DNA of 64,000 bases from positions 67,716,660 to 67,780,659 of the forward strand of contig CM031620.1 of assembly GCA_018398815.1 (NCBI GenBank), read 5' to 3'. The translations under genes were made by a program, and so were the position numbers. Shown piece by piece: positions 22,146-34,195 of this stretch (positions are counted from its first letter, which is position 1; the number at the start of each line of letters is the position of its first letter). The notes under the pieces were generated by a model, which was given only the letters and a program-made list of their open reading frames with translations, ran no database searches and was not told the DNA's origin. This DNA is from Conus ventricosus. Taxonomy: Eukaryota > Mollusca > Gastropoda > Neogastropoda > Conidae.

Positions 22146-22700
22146 TCTGTGTCAATGTCTGTGTTCAGGCTTATCGTTCATAAAACTAAGAACTTGGAAT
22201 ACTCTCTCTCTCGCTCTCTCTCTCGGGATGGGTGTCATGGCGAGATCAGGAGAAAGACGTGTGTGAATCCTGCGGTCTGTTTTGTGAATGTTGTGAGGCT
22301 ACAGTGACCATTTCTCCAGGGTTTTGGCAGACAGGGTGTTTGTGAGTCGGTGCATATCTGTATATCGGTATAGATTGTGCTAGGTCTCGGCGGTTGTTTG
22401 ATAATCATCAGGTTTTAGTTAATGATATAAAATGAAGAAGATTGCGTGCTTTGCCAGGTCACTGAAACTCACCTGTCCGGCAGTGTCAACACGACCCCTC
22501 TCAGTGCAGGTTGCACGTGTTTGTGATTGCGTTTGTCTGGTGGGTTGATGAAAATACCCGAGTTTGTAGTTGTCGAACAGGTTACGAACGCCGGTGCTGG
22601 ACTGTGAGCTTATATGGCTAAACATTCGTAACCTTAACATCAATCTGGGAATCACAGGCACATGAAAATGTCGGTTCACAATTTGTCTACTTCTCAGCGA
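21403..22700. other. Non-coding stretch with microsatellites
   Basis: No gene recognised. It contains (CG)n(TG)n at 21,805-21,857 and TCTG/CT tracts at about 21,925-22,035 and 22,085-22,155. The two tracts are followed by related text (around GGCTAATCGTTCACAAAACTA and GGCTTATCGTTCATAAAACT), suggesting a local duplication of about 160 bp. Confidence 0.6.
21805..21857 (+). repeat. (CG)n(TG)n dinucleotide tract
   Basis: About 15 CG followed by about 11 TG dinucleotides, an alternating purine-pyrimidine tract with strong potential to adopt left-handed Z-DNA. Confidence 0.97.
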
Positions 22701-22705
22701 ATATC

Positions 22706-22964
22706 ATGCAACTGCTTGAGTGGCGATTTGCGCAGATGCAGCATGAATTACAGCTACATTCTACATGTATCAAAAACACGCTGAATGAGAAGTTTCAGAA
22801 TCTAGACATAAGTATCTCGCGTATATCAAATGATGTCAGAGAACTCAAAGGTTGCATTGAAACAAACAGAGAAAGTATCGAAGATTTGAAAGAGGACAAC
22901 GTGGAAATATGGGTTAGAATTGACAAACTGGAAAACCTAGATGGGTGGGGCAAGATGTGAAATC
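22706..22964 (+). pseudogene. Coiled-coil LINE ORF1-like fragment, N-terminal part
   Basis: An 84-codon open frame reads as a continuous coiled coil. Segments such as NEKFQNLDISISRISNDV and ETNRESIEDLKEDNV have hydrophobic residues at heptad spacing. Such a coiled coil before a basic domain is typical of L1-type ORF1 proteins, which trimerise on LINE RNA. The frame ends at 22,960. The continuation (QDVKSKLFICGV) appears at 23,706-23,745, after a 738-bp insertion flanked by a 19-bp duplication. LINE ORF1 is the likeliest reading, but other coiled-coil proteins cannot be excluded. Confidence 0.45.
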
Positions 22965-22965
22965 C

Positions 22966-23702
22966 CTTAATTTTTTTGTTTTGTTTTCCGCGGCAGTGAT
23001 GCGTTTGTCGGGGTTCTTTTTTTCCCCTTTTTTTCGGTTTTTTTTAAAATAAAAAAAATTAAAAAAATTTAAAAGTTTTTTTTTTTTGCTGTCTTTTTTT
23101 TTTCCCCTTTTCTTTTCTTTAAATTTTGTATTTTGTTCAAAAATAAATTTTTAAACCCCCTTTCCCCCCCTTTCTGGGAAAAGGGGTTTTGGGATTTGGG
23201 GAAAAGGGGGGGTTTCCTGCGGCCCTTTTTTGGAAGTTTGATTTCATAAAATTTGGGTTTTAAACATTTTTGATGGTGCTTTCAATTTTATTTTTTGGGG
23301 TTGGGGTTTGAAATATGGTTTTTTTTAAAAATTTATAAAATTTTCTTTTTTTGGGGGGTTTTTCCCCGGGGTGAAACACCCCTCCATGGGGTTGACTTTT
23401 TTTTTTGGTTGGGGGTTTAAAAACCCTTTGTATTGCCAAAAAAGGGAATTTTGGGTTTTGTTTGGGTTTATTGTAAATTTTAAAAATTTGGGAAACAAAA
23501 TGTTTCCCTTTTGGGTTTTTTAAAACCCCTTTTTGAAACGCTTAGGGCCCATTTAAATCCATTTCTACTTCTTTTTCCCTGTGGGTTTTTCCTTTTGCCA
23601 AAAATTTCCTAAAAAGTTTAAAAAAGGTTGCGGGATAAAAAAAAAACGTTTTAAAAAGGGAAAAAGTGGTAGGTTTTTTTTAAAACTAATTTTGAGGGTT
23701 TT
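22966..23702. mobile_element. Insertion flanked by 19-bp direct repeat
   Basis: The 19 bases GGGGCAAGATGTGAAATCC occur at 22,947-22,965 and again at 23,703-23,721. The coiled-coil protein frame stops at the first copy and resumes after the second, so the A/T-rich DNA between is most simply an insertion with a target-site duplication. Its identity is hidden by homopolymer distortion. Confidence 0.55.
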
Positions 23703-25519
23703 GGGGCAAGATGTGAAATCCAAATTGTTTATCTGTGGTGTCGGGGGGAAAGAAAACCAAAAATTTCTTATACTTGGATCCCCGGGGGGAACCCGCTTCG
23801 GGCCCTTTCCGAGGGGGGAAAAAACCCGGCCCTGGGAAGTGACCCGGGGATTTTTCACTTTTGAAATGGCCAAAGGGGGAAAGGGGCAATCTAACGTCTC
23901 GCGGGTGGGTGGCTTCCGCCTCCCATCCCCCGGCCGGGTTTTGGTTTTTTCCCTGGTCAGGGGCCCCCCCTTTTGCCGGGCGGAGGAAAAAAATTCCAAA
24001 TCGGTCCCCTTTTTTTTGCACAGGTCGTGGGAAGGTCCTATGCCCCTTTTGGGGGCCCCCAAACCGAGGAAAGGAGGGAAAGGGGCCCAAAGACACCTCC
24101 TTTCGGTTTCCTCCAAGGGGTTTGGCTCTGGCGTTTCCCCCAGGGGAAAAATTTTGGGTTCCATCCCCCCAAAAATTCCTAGGCAGATCCGGAAAAGGGG
24201 GACTTAAATTTGCCCCCAGATAGAAGTTGGTAAAAAAGGCCCCCCAAACCCCCGGGAAAAAACTGGTTTCCAAGACTAATCAAAAATTTGCCGGGCCCCC
24301 CCCTTTTCCCGGGGGGGAAAAGGGGGGAGCCGGACTTCCCCCAAACTGGCAGAAAAAAGGGTTTCCCCCAGTCTCCAAAACCCTTTTGGGGGCCCTATGC
24401 CATTGGCTTCAGGGGGCCCTTTTCCCCAAACTCGCATTAGCCTTTTTTTGGGGGGGGCCCCCCCCCCTTTGTGTTTTGTTTTTTTTTTTGGGGAAAAAAA
24501 GGCCGGGGATGGGGGTTTTCCAGGGGCAAACGTTAAAAAAAAAAAAAAAGGGGGGGGGGGTAAAGGTGAAGGGTTCAGGAAAAATTTCATTTGTTTTTGG
24601 ACCAGTGGGACCAAACGAGGGAAGCTTTGAATTGTGTTTTGCCCTCCCACCCGAGGGGGGCACTTTTTCCCTTTTATTTTGAATATTTTGTCCCCCCCAA
24701 AAGGCGTGAGGGTTTTTAAAGGGTTTTGATTCCGGGCATTCCCGTTTTTTTTTAAAACCCAAAAATTTTGGGGGGGCCAGTCTTTTGACGAAGGGGAAAC
24801 TTCTTTCCCCCCTTTTTTTCGGGGGGCCCCAAATTTCCCCTTTTTAAAAATTGTGGGAAAACCCCACATTGGTCGGAAATTTCGTAGAATTTTAAAAACA
24901 AATTCGCGGGGGTCTAAAAAGGGGAGGTTTTACCGGCAAAAAGTCAAAAAAGTTGCCTGCACAAAAGTTTAAATGGGGGGCCCATTAAAAAATTTTTTTT
25001 TCCGCGGGAGCAAAGGAATCTGTGTAAAAAAAGTTTTAGGTTCCCCAAAAAAGTAATTTTTTTAAAATTTGGGTACCCAAAAAAATTTTTTTAAAAAAAA
25101 AATTTTTTGGTTTTTTTTGGGGGTTTTTTTTAAAAAACTTTTTTGCAATTTTTCTTCCCCGGGGTTGATGATTTTTTAAAAAATTTTTTTTTATTTCGGG
25201 GTTAAACTTTGGGGGATTTGTTGAATTTTAAAAAAAGGGTAGGGTTTTTTAAACTTTTCGTCCCTTTGAAATGAAAACTTAAAAATTTGGTTTTCAAAAA
25301 AAAAAATTGGATGTTTTAAAACCCTTTTTTTTTTGGGCCTCGCGTTCGGGAGGGAAATTTGGAAAAATTTTGACTTGGTTTGGGATTGCCTTTTTAATTT
25401 TTTTCCCCCCCCGGGGAAAAAACCAATGCCCATTCCTTTTTTGTTTTGGGTATTTTTTTGGGGGGGGTTTTTCTAAAATTTGGGTTTTTTTTGGAACCCT
25501 TTTTTTGGGGGGGTTTGGG

Positions 25520-25557
<38 letters not shown>

Positions 25558-26410
25558 TTTTAGGGGCCCCCCCACCTTTTTCTCGGGGGTTTTTTGGTAA
25601 TTATTTTTAGTATTAAAATTTTAAGGGTAGGGTTTTTTCCCAATTAATTTTTGAATCAGATATTTTTATTATACTCCTTTTTTAAAAAATGGAAAAGGGA
25701 AAATAATTTAAAAATTTTGGGGAAAAAAAAATGAAAAAAATTTTTTTGGAAAAAAAAAAAGAAAATTTTCTTTAACGCTCTGAAAGCAAGCAAAAGGGTA
25801 AAATTTATGAGGCCTGATTTAATAGACGTGACGTTGGTTTTTTGACATTTAACCAATTTTTCACGATGCAGAATGTATGTCAAAGGTGTCATCCGGGGCC
25901 CAAAAAAAAAAAAAGTTTGGGGTTTTTAAAAACTTAAAATAAAAAATGGAAATTAAAATTAGGGAAAGATTTAGGAAAATAAAATTTTTTAAGGAAAATT
26001 TAAAAAAGTTACAAGAAAAAAAACAATTTAAAAAAACTTTCCGAGTTCTTTTCTAAGACACTTTTTTGGAAGGAATTAAGAAATTGGGCTGTGGAAAATA
26101 GAGAAGAGTTTTAAATGTAAAAAAACTGTGGGTTCCCAAAATTTTTAAAAGGGAGCAATGAAAGCAAAAAAAAAAATTTTTTTTTTTAAAAAGCCAAAAC
26201 CCCGGGGGAAATTTTTTTATAAATTTTAAATCTAATAAGTTGGGTTAGATGGAAATTTTTTCTGAAATGAAAAGGGGGAAGGGTACAAGAAATTTTTTAA
26301 AATTTAACACTTTTAAAAAATTTCCCAGGGTGGCAAAATTATAAATTCAAAAAACAAAAAAGGGAAATTGAAAATTAAATTTTTAAAATTTTTTTTAAAA
26401 TTTTTTTAAA
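23703..26410. other. Homopolymer-distorted sequence, genes not resolvable
   Basis: The first part (to about 24,220) continues the LINE ORF1-like reading in fragments. The rest is dominated by long runs of A, T, G and C on both strands. Long open frames here arise from biased runs and show no recognisable domain. Clean sequence returns at about 26,410. Confidence 0.6.
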
Positions 26411-27540
26411 AGCTCCTCTCTCTCTCGGTTTGACAGAGGACGGGGCGCCATTTATTTCAGCTGCGGCAATTGTTTATATTTCTTGTGACAGCCAGTTACT
26501 GATTCCAGCGATGCGGAGACGCCTTAAACGCCGCTGATGAAACTGCGTCAAGCTGGAGAATTTGTGGAGAAGGTAGCAACCAGTGGTCGTTCTGAGACTG
26601 AAGCGATCAGCCCAGTATCAACAACAATGGCGGATCCTGTGCTGAACCGGAGAACACAAGTTCAGTACTACAGGAAGAAAAGACCCCTCCCCCTCCCCAG
26701 CCAGGTGCGACGAGATCGAGAGAGCGAAGCAGCAGAATAGACGACCAGAACAGGTTACAAGTGACGCGAATGAACTGGCCGTGCCCAACACCGAATCGGA
26801 CGAAACAGTACACAGCACAGCGAACACATTAAACCGGGACCCGCGATGATGGTGACAAGCCGCATGTTCAGGATAGGCTTCTGTCTTTGCATTCCGATCT
26901 GTCGGACTGTGGCATCAGGGACCCAGAAATCAACCCGTCGGACATCGGCACAAGTCTGGAACAAGCCAAAGACAAAACAGTCGCGATTTTGACACGGGAG
27001 TGGTTAAGGGTCCCTACTCTGACAGATCAACAGGTGCGGAGACGATTGCGAGATTCACACAGAAATAACGCATTTCGGAAGGTCAAACGGATGATGCCGG
27101 TGTGATTCTGTGCGAGTCGGATGATTTCGTTCTGGAATATTCCTGCGATCCCTGCTCGGAGGACGAGTGTTTATTCTGGTTTGTGAAGCAGGAAGAAAGA
27201 CACGTGTCAACAGAGGGAATGTGTTTAAACTGGCCAGCCTCCGGAAAGGAAGACGCATCGGCAACACGAAACATGCAGAGACGCAAGCACGTGCTCAACG
27301 GCGGCTGCACGCTCTCCACGAATTGATCCATTTCTACCTGGGATGACCGTCATCTACAGAACTGACAGTGAACGCATTTTCTCTGTCGCGATTTTGTCAT
27401 AGAAAGTGAAAGAAAAAGAAATTGCTGTGGTTTCCTTGTCAATAAAATTGTAATCAAGTCGCGTTTTGTCGTTATACATCGCGCCTATAGCTTAATGGGC
27501 TTTACAGCTTAATAGCATTAAACTTCGTTTGTTCGCTCGT
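26411..27540. other. Unassigned stretch with short open frames
   Basis: Two short plus-strand frames (26,537-26,740 and 26,887-27,105) are rich in charged residues and may be parts of one broken protein. I recognise no domain. A frame at 27,102-27,326 is also unremarkable. This could be the 5' region of a LINE or unrelated DNA. Confidence 0.4.
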
Positions 27541-27544
27541 TCGT

Positions 27545-27575
27545 TCTCTCTCTCTCTTACTTACTTACTTACACA

Positions 27576-27644
<69 letters not shown>

Positions 27645-27680
27645 GAGATGAGAGAGAGGAGAGAGAGAGAGAGAGAGGTC
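27545..27680 (+). repeat. CT/ACTT/CA/GA compound microsatellite
   Basis: Successive tracts of (CT)n, (TTAC)n, (CA)n (about 27,577-27,611) and (GA)n (about 27,612-27,677, interrupted). Confidence 0.95.
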
Positions 27681-27734
27681 TCTAGTCTTTCCCACCCGTA
27701 GTTTCATGTATTCAAACTTTTTTTTTTTTAAGCC

Positions 27735-29125
27735 AAAACTAATGACCTTCCAAAGAAAGGCAATTTACAGTTGTGCCAGAACTTTCGCACGATCAGTTTG
27801 ATCTGTCATCCAAGCAAAGTTATGCTAAAAGTGTTCCTGAACAGGTTGAAACTGTAGCAGAGACCATCATTGCTGAGGAACAAGCAGGTTTTAGAGCTGG
27901 TCGAAGCACAACTGAACAGATATTCAGATTTGAGAATAATCTGCGAAAAATATCTGCAGCACCAACAAGATATCTACACGTATTTATTGATTTCAAGAAG
28001 TCCTTCGACAGGGTATGGCATGTAGCATTATGGACAACCATGAGGAAGTACAACATCAATGCCAGCCTCGTCCACATGATTGAAGAGCTGTAAATCAAAG
28101 CCACTAGCGGCGTCTTCCTGAATGGCAGCATAGGTGGCTGGTTCCGTACCACTGTCGGCGTGCGCCAAGGATGTCTGTTCACACCAATCCTCTTCAATGT
28201 CCTCTTGGAGAGGATCATGGGGATGCCTTGGCATGAAGGAACAGTGAGCATCAGGGGAAGAACATCACCAACTTGCGATTTGCAGATGATAATGACGGCC
28301 TTGCAGGAAATAAAGACAAGTTGATGAGCTTGGTGGAGCATCTTGACAAAGCAGCTTCCACATACAGCATGGAGATCAGCACCGAAAAGACCAAGCTCAT
28401 GACCAACAGTACCAAAGGCATTAAGGCAGAGATCAAAGTCAGCAGAACAACCTTGGAAACCGTGAAGGCCTTCAAATACCTAGGATCCATCATATCTGAT
28501 GAAGGCTCAAAGCCTGAATTGTGGCAAGGATTGCACAAACAGCAACTGTAGTGGCAAAACTAAAAAACTATATGGAGAGACAAAAGCCCAGTTTTCACTC
28601 CAAGATCCACCTAATGCGCTCCTTGCCCTCTCAGTTTTTCTGTATGCATGTGAAACTTGGACATTCACAGCAGAGTTACTAAGAAGAATTCTGGCAACTG
28701 AAATGAGATGCTACGAAAGGTCTTGGGTATCTATTACACAGACCACGTGACAAATGAAGAAGTCCGTATAATAATTCAAAAGCAATTGGACCCATGAAGG
28801 CCTACTCACAGTCGTCAAGAAGAGGAAAATGAAGTGGTACGGACATGTGTCCCGTTCAGCAGGCCTTGCAAAGACAGTCCTGCAAGGAACAGTCAGGGGA
28901 TATCGCAATAGAGGAAGACAAAGGAAGAGGTGGGAGGGACAATATCCGAGAGTGGACTGGATATGAGCCTAGCAAAATCTCAGCGAGCTGTGGAGGACGG
29001 GGACAGATGGAGGAAAGTGGTGGCCAGATCATCGGGTGCTCCCAGCGACAAATGACGATGTCAAGGGATAGGCGAGGTGAAGGAAATGACCTTCCTCCGG
29101 GCGTTTCTTTACAAGCATCAAGCTA
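27735..29125 (+). pseudogene. LINE reverse transcriptase of a second family (broken)
   Basis: A 5'-truncated non-LTR reverse transcriptase in several frames. EEQAGFRAGRSTTEQIF (about 27,877-27,928) and VFIDFKKSFDRVWH (about 27,980-28,020) are RT fingers and palm motifs, the second carrying the first catalytic Asp. VGVRQGCLFTPILFNVLLE (about 28,155-28,210) is motif B-like and LRFADDND (about 28,270-28,295) the catalytic box. SFKYLGSIISDEGSK-type sequence lies at about 28,470-28,510 and FLYACETWTFTAELL at about 28,635-28,680. A basic C-terminal region follows. There is no RNase H, so this is a different group from the I-like copies. At least four frameshifts and a stop at 28,091 inactivate it. 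Assignment to a named clade is uncertain. Confidence 0.85.
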
Positions 29126-29743
29126 ATGTTGCATAGGTCAGTACCAGTGCACTTTACCTTCTTCTCCCCAAAGACGACCAGTAAGACCCCTTCACCTCGC
29201 TCTCGTCTTCCTCCCTATCCACTATATTTCGGGCAGGGTTGTTAGTTGAGAGAAAGAGTAAATTAGGAATATTCACTTCTTTTAGTTTTTTAGCCCAGGT
29301 GATCTTTTGAGTGTCAAACAGCCTGTGGTACCCGATGCACTTGATGAAATGGGAGCAAGGTGGGTTAGGATGGGGGGAAAGCAGTATTGTTTCTGTACTT
29401 TGAGGTTTAATCGATTTTTATGGTTGATGTTTTTTTGTATCCGAAAATGCACATCTCCATCACAGTGGAAGGCACATTTTCAATACCTTTTTTTGTGATG
29501 CTGACTTCAAATTTTGTTTACACTTACTCGAAGAGTTAATTCGTTAGTAAAAAATTTTGAGTATTTCATACACTTGTTTTTAATTGTTTGCCAGTGTACT
29601 GTATTTTTTTTTTCATTGCAGGAGTGGTCGCGTAATAAAACTGATAAAAATATTCATCCACAACACAATCATTATTTGAGGTTTACAAGTTACAGTTGAT
29701 ACTTTTCTAAATATTTGAAATCTGTTGATTGTGCGGCGAAAAT
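29126..29743. other. Non-coding stretch
   Basis: A/T-rich sequence between the LINE remnant and the mariner element. No gene, repeat array or structured element recognised. Confidence 0.5.
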
Positions 29744-31370
29744 TATACTGCGGAACTAAAGTTAAGGGCCGGCCTCTGATTTCAGCAGCTTTCCGTATGT
29801 ATTTTTCATGCCAACACCGCGTGACGAAAAAAATGGTCAACTTGGGTTTTCCCAAAGCCTTTCCCACTGCTGCACGTGCCTGACCATGTTTTGCAAGAAT
29901 TGCAGTTCAGCAACACCGTTTTTAGGGGCAGTGAAAAGGTTGTCAAAACACGAGACTTTTCTTGAAACTTTGCTCGAATTTAGCTGAAGAAGCTGTATTG
30001 CAGTAGGTTTTTGGCATTTTGCACGAGCAAACCATGGCTATACTGAACACTTCTCAACGAAAGTTGCACAGGAATGGGTATTTAGGGGCGCGCACCAGAG
30101 CTCTGATTAAGCATGCCTCCAAGAACGAAACTGACAACAGTGGATCGAGTCGGGGCGCTGGGATGGCTGCAGGACGGCGTTTCCGGCAGAGAAGTTGTCC
30201 AGACGGCTAGGAGTTAGCCACTCTGTTATTCAGCGGCTCCACCAACGCTTCCAGACTACCGGAAGTACTGATGAGCGACCTCGGTCTGGGGCGGCCAAGA
30301 TGTACAGATGGAAGAGACGATCGCTACCTCCAGGTCTTGGCTCTACGTCACCGAACCATCACCCGCAGGACGTTGATAGGCAACCTCAGGGCCGCTACCA
30401 ACGTCACCATAAGTCGCATGACGGTGGACCCGTCGTCTGCGTGAGGTGCCGCCTACACTCAAGGAGAACTGTCGTCCGTGTGCCCCTTACACCACGTCAT
30501 TCGCCGGGCCAGGATGGCGTTCTGCCAAAACATCGACGTTGGAACAGACAGCAGTGGGGCAGGGTACTCTTTACAGACGAGTCCGGTTTACTCTGTCTTC
30601 CTGTGATGCCCGCATACGCGCTTGGAGACGTCCAGGTGAACGTTTTATCGACGCCTGTGTCCAGGAACATGACAGGTACGGAGGGCGGTTCAGTTATGGT
30701 GTGGGCTGGCTTCCATCTGCAGGGAGGACCCCACTGTACCGTATTAGAGGCAATCTTACCGGCGTACGGTACAGGGATGATAATCGTGACGCCTCTGATC
30801 CTCCCTACACTGCAAGCCATGGGTGCCGGCGCTATACTCCAAGACGATAACGCGACCCCTCATCGCGCTAGGGTGGTCCAAGATGTTCTGCAGCGTGCAG
30901 CAGATTGTGAGGATGAACTGGCCAGCCCGATCACCCGACTTGGCGCCCATAGAACACCTCTCGGATTATCCTTGGGCGCCGGGTGAGGGACAATCACCCC
31001 CACCTGCTGATGTCGACCAGCTCTTCCGGTTCCTGCAGCAGGAGTGGATGGCAATCTCTCAACAGATGCTCCAGAACCATGTGAATCAATGCGCTCACGG
31101 ATCGGTGAATGCCTTGCAGCCCAGGGTGGGCACACCCGTTACTGATACTTGACCAAACTGAAAGAACTTTCTTGCAACTTTTCAAAAGGGGGGTGGGGTA
31201 ATTCCGACGTTTGCTGCGCGAATGAAATTTCTTTGTTGGTGATTTTGTTTACATGATCGAAAGGTTACATGTCGTATTAATACATTTCAAGAGTTGAAGG
31301 TGTTGCTTTGATTTTTGGGGTTATGAGAATGATTTCTTCTTCTGGCCCTTAAATTTAGTTCGGCAGTGTA
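29744..31370 (+). mobile_element. Tc1/mariner DNA transposon with both terminal repeats
   Basis: Left terminal repeat TACTGCGGAACTAAAGTTAA starts at 29,746. The right end, read on the minus strand, is CACTGCCGAACTAAATTTAA from 31,368. Both are followed by GGGCC. TA dinucleotides at 29,744-29,745 and 31,369-31,370 are the expected Tc1/mariner target duplication. The length of about 1.62 kb and a single central transposase reading fit the superfamily. Confidence 0.92.
30113..31152 (+). pseudogene. Tc1/mariner (IS630 group) transposase, frameshifted
   Basis: The likely start is ATG 30,113 (MPPRTKLTTVDR). The N-terminal helix-turn-helix DNA-binding part includes RRLGVSHSVIQRLHQRFQTT (about 30,201-30,260) and the linker TGSTDERPRSG. 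The DDE catalytic core shows LFTDES (about 30,565-30,585, first Asp), ILQDDNATPHRARV (about 30,835-30,875, second Asp) and NWPARSPDLAPIEHL (about 30,918-30,962, third acidic residue), plus GGSVMVWAGFHLQG at about 30,690-30,730. The blocks lie in three frames, with shifts near 30,210, 30,300, 30,590, 30,690 and 30,900, so no full-length enzyme can be made. An intact version would cut and paste the element in the nucleus. Confidence 0.92.
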
Positions 31371-34195
31371 TGTAGCCACCTTGCCTTACAGTTTGGCATG
31401 CGCAGTTAATTGTGTCTTTTATAAAACTTGTTCCCTGGAAATTACTCTTCAGATACAAAATCAAAATTATTCAACTTTATCATGGCCAAATTTGAAGAAA
31501 ATCCGTTAGCATTCCTATGTTGCGTCAGCGCACACGGTAAATGAACCAGGTCAGATGTAACTAAGATCTTAGTCTGAAACGAAAGTGCTACAATATAGAG
31601 ACAAACCAACTTAAACTGTACACAGTGTGAAACCTGAAATGTCAAGATTAGAAGAGGCATTGGAACACTTTGGTTTTTAAAAATGTATGTGAAAACAGTA
31701 ATTAAAAAAAAAAAGTTACAATCGCCTTTTCACGTGAATGTACGAATTTTCTCTGAGAAAACGGTCAAAATTACTGTTTTCTTGTAAAATCCGTAATATG
31801 ATGAACACAAAAGTATGAGTACAGTTTTTGCGTGAAAACTCTTTTTTTCTTAAAACAAACAAACAAACAGAAATAATAATAAGATAGAAAGAAGTGAAAC
31901 ATACTGTCTTAACGTGAAATAATTCACACCCTAAAAACAGTGTTTAGTACCGTTTTCACGCAAACCAGTAATGTTCTGGATGAAAACAGTGTTATTACCA
32001 TGAAAACGTTCGTCATGAGTGATTGAACATAAATTGTAATCGGTCATGAAAGCAGGAAGCCATGACACACATATGCATGCGCACTGGTGTCATTGTGCAG
32101 ACTTGAGGCCTCAAGAAGATCGCTTCGCAAGTGGCAGAATGTAATGTATCATGATTTTTTTTTCTAAGTTAACAATTTTCATTGCTCATTTCTTTACTAG
32201 GGTCATGAAGTTAATCTTTAAAAATAAGTATCTGATGCTTTTAATAGCGTGAAAGCCAGTGAAAAAGAAGACATTTTTAAAACGCGCCTAGTTACCGTTC
32301 TCCTCGATCATAATTAGCATTTCTTATTGAATTTTGATCACAGTCACTATTCTTTTTGCTAATAGACTCCTATACGACAATATACAAAAATGATCAACAA
32401 GAATAAACACTTTCTTTTTTTTCTTCTCCTTTTCTTTTTCTTTTTTTTCCATTTTTTATAAACTTTTTAAATTTTTTTATGTTGGTTGCAAACTGAATCG
32501 AACCCTCAGAAAGCAATTTCGGTGCAGCATGATACGGCGTTACGTCTTTTTAGGCTACAGTGAGCTTTAACGTCTGCATCCACCAAAGAGAACATGACAG
32601 ACAAGGCTCGCCATTCTAGGGGACTGGGCGGTATGCTACCTTTCTGACGCTATGGACCTAATGATACCTCCAGAGCAACATCAGGTTAAGACAGGCAGTG
32701 ACAATGCCAGTATTCATTTAGGTGGCAGGGGATTCGAACCCTTGCGTCTGATTGAAAACTCGCAGCTCTAAAACTGCCCTTACTAGGACACTGAAACGAG
32801 TTCCAAAGACGCGAGCGGTCAGGAGGTGGCTGGTTTATGCTACAGGCGAGGGATGCTAGAGGCGACATAAGTTCATTCACGGGCGCAAGACAAAATTCAA
32901 ACTAATAGTGTGGACATCTAATTCAAGTTCTTCTTGTTGCAGGGTCATGTGTTTTGATCGTTTTATGCACAATCAGAAAACGTCACTACATTTTGTGCAC
33001 CAATCACAGGACAATGCAATTGTCGGGCTTTTCTTTTTCCACATGTTTGAGAGAGCCCCAAGACAGTCGATCAAACTCTAGTTTGTGCCACGAAACGCCA
33101 ACACTCGCCACGCAGGTCATAATTCTCGCCACCTCATTTCCACGAAACGGATCTAGAGGTGTTTCTGTCAGCGTTTCTGTAAATAAGCGGCGAGATAACC
33201 AATTTTCTGTTAACACAGAAGATCACCAGGTATCGACTTAATTCAGTAGCAAGCGCGAGGACAGTGCTTATGAAGACAACTGGGGGGATTTTTATATTCG
33301 TCACAGAAATAAGAAAAGTAGAAATGAGGATTTTTTTTTCTGCTTAAATGACAAATTTAGAAACATCAAGCGGTCCAGCGTGTGGACACAGGAGTGAACA
33401 CGTGTCCGGTATGCGTGTTCTTGCAACGTTAGTGAAGTCCAGAATTGTGGAACTGGGTATTGTGTTTGTTACTATTTGTTTATTTGTGCGCAATAATCCC
33501 CACCCCCACCCCCACCCTCCCCAAAAAATCGAAGAAAAGGAAATGAAACAATAAAGATAAGAAGGAGGAGGAGGGAGAGGAGGAGGAGGATAGGACGGAT
33601 TCAAATCACATTTTACGGAGCTGTTTTCAGAACCTGCATCCAGAAGTTTTTTAAAGATTTTAAAGTTCAACAGTCACGGAATCAAAAATACGAAAGAAAA
33701 TAATAAGGTGGTAAAAAACAAACAAAAAAAAACAACAACAAACAAACAAACCCCAACGAATTCAGAGATGGAGCTGGAGCGCATTTTCCTTTGTGAAGGA
33801 ATATACCCAAAGTGTGCAACGTTCGCGTCTTCTTCTCCAAGGGTGTTTTTTCATTCAGTGTCATTTTAACACAAGTTTTAGGGAAATGTCAGTGCGGAAA
33901 TCAACGTCGAAAAAACTCCCAAGCTAGTCGATTTCGGAGTATGTGTTGTCTCACTAAGAGAATTATGTGTTCAAATTAAACCCTTTTCAAGTTTAGGCCG
34001 TTGCGGGGTGAGTCTTAATCGGTGCTTTCAGTTCATGTGATTCACAGCCAGTTGACAGCAGGAGGCTTATTAGGGCAGTCACATTGTCAAAACCGGTGCT
34101 CCAATGTCACTGCGATTATCTAATATAGATCGGATACAAAGGTCTTTATGTTTGCTGATCCTTCCACCTTGTCAATGATTTTTTTGTACTCCCAG
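31371..34195. other. Non-coding stretch
   Basis: No gene recognised. At 31,670-32,010 there are several short inverted and direct repeats, including GAAAACAGTAATT at 31,691-31,703 and its reverse complement at 31,769-31,781, and repeated CGTGAAAAC/GTTTTCACG words. A tRNA-like SINE candidate lies at about 32,560-32,830. Purine-rich and A-rich low-complexity tracts lie at 33,550-33,600 and 33,710-33,755. Confidence 0.55.
32560..32830 (-). repeat. tRNA-derived SINE-like sequence
   Basis: On the minus strand, GGGTTCGAATCCCC (complement of about 32,728-32,741) is a near-consensus RNA polymerase III B box. It is preceded by a tRNA-like anticodon-arm region and a weak A box (about 32,775-32,800), and followed by about 160 bp of non-tRNA body. 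It lacks a proper acceptor stem, so a SINE head is more likely than a tRNA gene. Confidence 0.5.

Noticed and set aside
23565..24869. Several frames of 150-208 codons on both strands
   Set aside because: Homopolymer-biased text with no domain; overlapping long frames on both strands are typical of such corruption.
30497..31135. Minus-strand frames of 91-107 codons
   Set aside because: Antisense shadows of the mariner transposase.
32722..32800. Candidate tRNA gene
   Set aside because: B box is good but the acceptor and D stems do not close; better read as a SINE head.
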